Positions 63,011 through 64,000 of a stretch of 64,000 bases of DNA are shown here, piece by piece (within the stretch, counting starts at the first letter, position 1; each line of letters starts with the position of its first letter). Source of the stretch: an uncultured Alcaligenaceae bacterium (GTDB lineage Bacteria > Pseudomonadota > Gammaproteobacteria > Burkholderiales > Burkholderiaceae_B). Where the stretch lies: positions 1 to 64,000 of the forward strand of contig CALEQZ010000061.1 of NCBI GenBank assembly GCA_937908115.1, in the 5' to 3' direction. Position numbers and translations under genes: made by a program. The notes below the pieces were generated by a model that saw only the letters and a program-made list of their open reading frames with translations, was not told the origin of the DNA and made no database searches.

Positions 63011-64000
63011 ATGACTGCCGTGGCCCCCACCGACACGACCTCGCGCTTTCGCGCGGTCTACCTGCTGGAGACCCCATTCGACCCGGCCCGCGTGGCCGAC
63101 GTCATGGCCGGTGAACAGTCCAGCGGCACCTTCGTGCGCGTGCAAGGAGAAACCGACGCGCTGCGCGCGCGCATGGCCGCCATCGTCGAATCGGTCCAGG
63201 AGCTCGACGCCGCGCCGCAGCCCAGCCTGCCCAACGCCTGGCTGCAGCGGCGCGACATCGGCGGCCCCTGGCGGCGAGCGCGGGTGACGCTGTCCTTTCC
63301 GGTCGACAACATCGGCGTGAACCTGCCCACGCTGGCGGCCACGGTCGCCGGCAACCTGTACGACCTGGGCGAAACCACCGGGCTGCGGCTGGAACGCCTG
63401 GAGCTGCCGGGCGCATATCGGGCGCGCTACGAGATGCCCCGTCACGGCGTGGCCGGCACGCGCCGGCTGGCGGGCGTGCCCGACCGGGCCCTGATCGGCA
63501 CCATCATCAAGCCCAACCTCGGCCTGTCGGCTCAACAAACCGCCGAATTGGTCGAGCAGCTGTGCAACGCCGGCATCGACTTCATCAAGGATGACGAAGT
63601 CTGCGCCAACCCGGCCTGCGCGCCGCTGGCCGAGCGCGTGCCGGCGGTGATGGACAAGGTGCGGCGCCATCGCGACCGCACCGGGCGGCAGGTCATGGTC
63701 GCCTTCAACATCACCGATGAACTCGATGCCATGCGCCGCCACGCAGAACTGGTCGAGCGCGAGGAAGGCACCTGCGTAATGGTCAGCCTGAACTGGTGCG
63801 GGTTCTCGGCCGTGCAGGCGCTGCGTCGCGCCACCGGCCTGGCCATCCACGGGCACCGCAACGGCTACGGCATGTTTGCACGCCATCCGGCGCTGGGCAT
63901 GTCCTTCCATGCCTACCAGGCGCTGTGGCGGCTGACCGGCGTCGATCACCTGCACGTGCATGGCCTGCAAGGCAAGTTCGCCGACTTCGACGAAGACGTG
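63011..64000 (+). CDS. RuBisCO-like protein (large-subunit family), partial at window end
   Basis: The first 330 residues of a RuBisCO large-chain superfamily protein, cut by the window end. Readable active-site equivalents are K167 in GTIIKPNLG (RuBisCO K175), N169 where RuBisCO has K177, K193, D195 and E196 in FIKDDE (the carbamylated K201, D203, E204), H280-G-H282-R283 (H292, H294, R295), and K322 in GLQGKF (loop-6 K334). The altered K177 and its neighbours point to form IV, not CO2 fixation. Known homologues act on carbohydrate-acid phosphates such as 3-oxo-isoapionate 4-phosphate. Start ATG 63011 is 12 bases after the VOC gene. Exact chemistry is inferred. Confidence 0.9.
   Translation, partial: MTAVAPTDTTSRFRAVYLLETPFDPARVADVMAGEQSSGTFVRVQGETDALRARMAAIVESVQELDAAPQPSLPNAWLQRRDIGGPWRRARVTLSFPVDNIGVNLPTLAATVAGNLYDLGETTGLRLERLELPGAYRARYEMPRHGVAGTRRLAGVPDRALIGTIIKPNLGLSAQQTAELVEQLCNAGIDFIKDDEVCANPACAPLAERVPAVMDKVRRHRDRTGRQVMVAFNITDELDAMRRHAELVEREEGTCVMVSLNWCGFSAVQALRRATGLAIHGHRNGYGMFARHPALGMSFHAYQALWRLTGVDHLHVHGLQGKFADFDEDV

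Noticed and set aside
62453..63970. A 505-codon minus-strand open frame
   Set aside because: It is antisense to the VOC and RuBisCO-like genes, both of which have clear family motifs. Its own translation has none.

Overview
The window is GC-rich, gene-dense proteobacterial DNA. It looks like Alcaligenaceae, most likely Bordetella or a close relative such as Achromobacter. The reasons are five orphan tripartite-tricarboxylate receptors of the Bug family, many LysR-type regulators each divergent from a small catabolic operon, tcuAB, a TRAP carboxylate transporter, and several decayed genes. No insertion sequence, phage gene, integrase or CRISPR array was seen. No stretch over 300 bases lacks a gene; the longest gaps (14055-14309 and 28986-29236) are about 250 bases.

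Layout: tRNA-Leu(CAA) opens the window, followed by a LysR-MFS pair on the minus strand. Positions 2329-10208 hold a plus-strand catabolic operon (Bug receptor, alpha/beta hydrolase, carboxymuconolactone decarboxylase-like protein, acyl-CoA ligase, OB-fold protein, thiolase-like protein, second Bug receptor, MmgE/PrpD protein). This reads as CoA activation and chain cleavage of an unknown organic acid. 10374-14696 is a minus-strand metal or siderophore uptake set (DUF2946 protein, TonB-dependent receptor, PepSY membrane protein), followed by a large AsmA-like DUF748 protein. 18428-22106 is LysR / TauD-type dioxygenase-Bug-SDR. 22896-28985 combines an FAH-family hydrolase, LysR, a Rieske oxygenase with its phthalate-dioxygenase-type reductase, a Bug receptor and a hydroxypyruvate-isomerase-like protein, next to tcuAB (29237-31796). 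32487-36105 is a minus-strand SDR-Bug-amidohydrolase-PEP mutase/isocitrate lyase-family operon with a divergent LysR. 37245-40338 is GntR, a PhyH dioxygenase and a SAF-domain oxidoreductase.

The middle shows genome decay. A 5'-deleted dihydrolipoamide dehydrogenase lies before soxCD (40437-43174). A LytTR-type response regulator and a giant glycine-rich autotransporter converge, and both lose their 3' ends at the same junction near 44700-44712. A HEPN gene beside its nucleotidyltransferase partner has an in-frame TGA.

The right end holds a LysR-MFS pair, ilvD with a clear terminator, a LysR-GNAT-MFS set, and a LacI-controlled TRAP transporter operon (dctPQM-like). That operon continues into a VOC protein and a RuBisCO-like protein cut by the window end (63011-64000). 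The overall picture is a nutritionally versatile, partly degenerating chromosome region rich in carboxylic-acid uptake and breakdown modules, most with local regulators and visible candidate operators.
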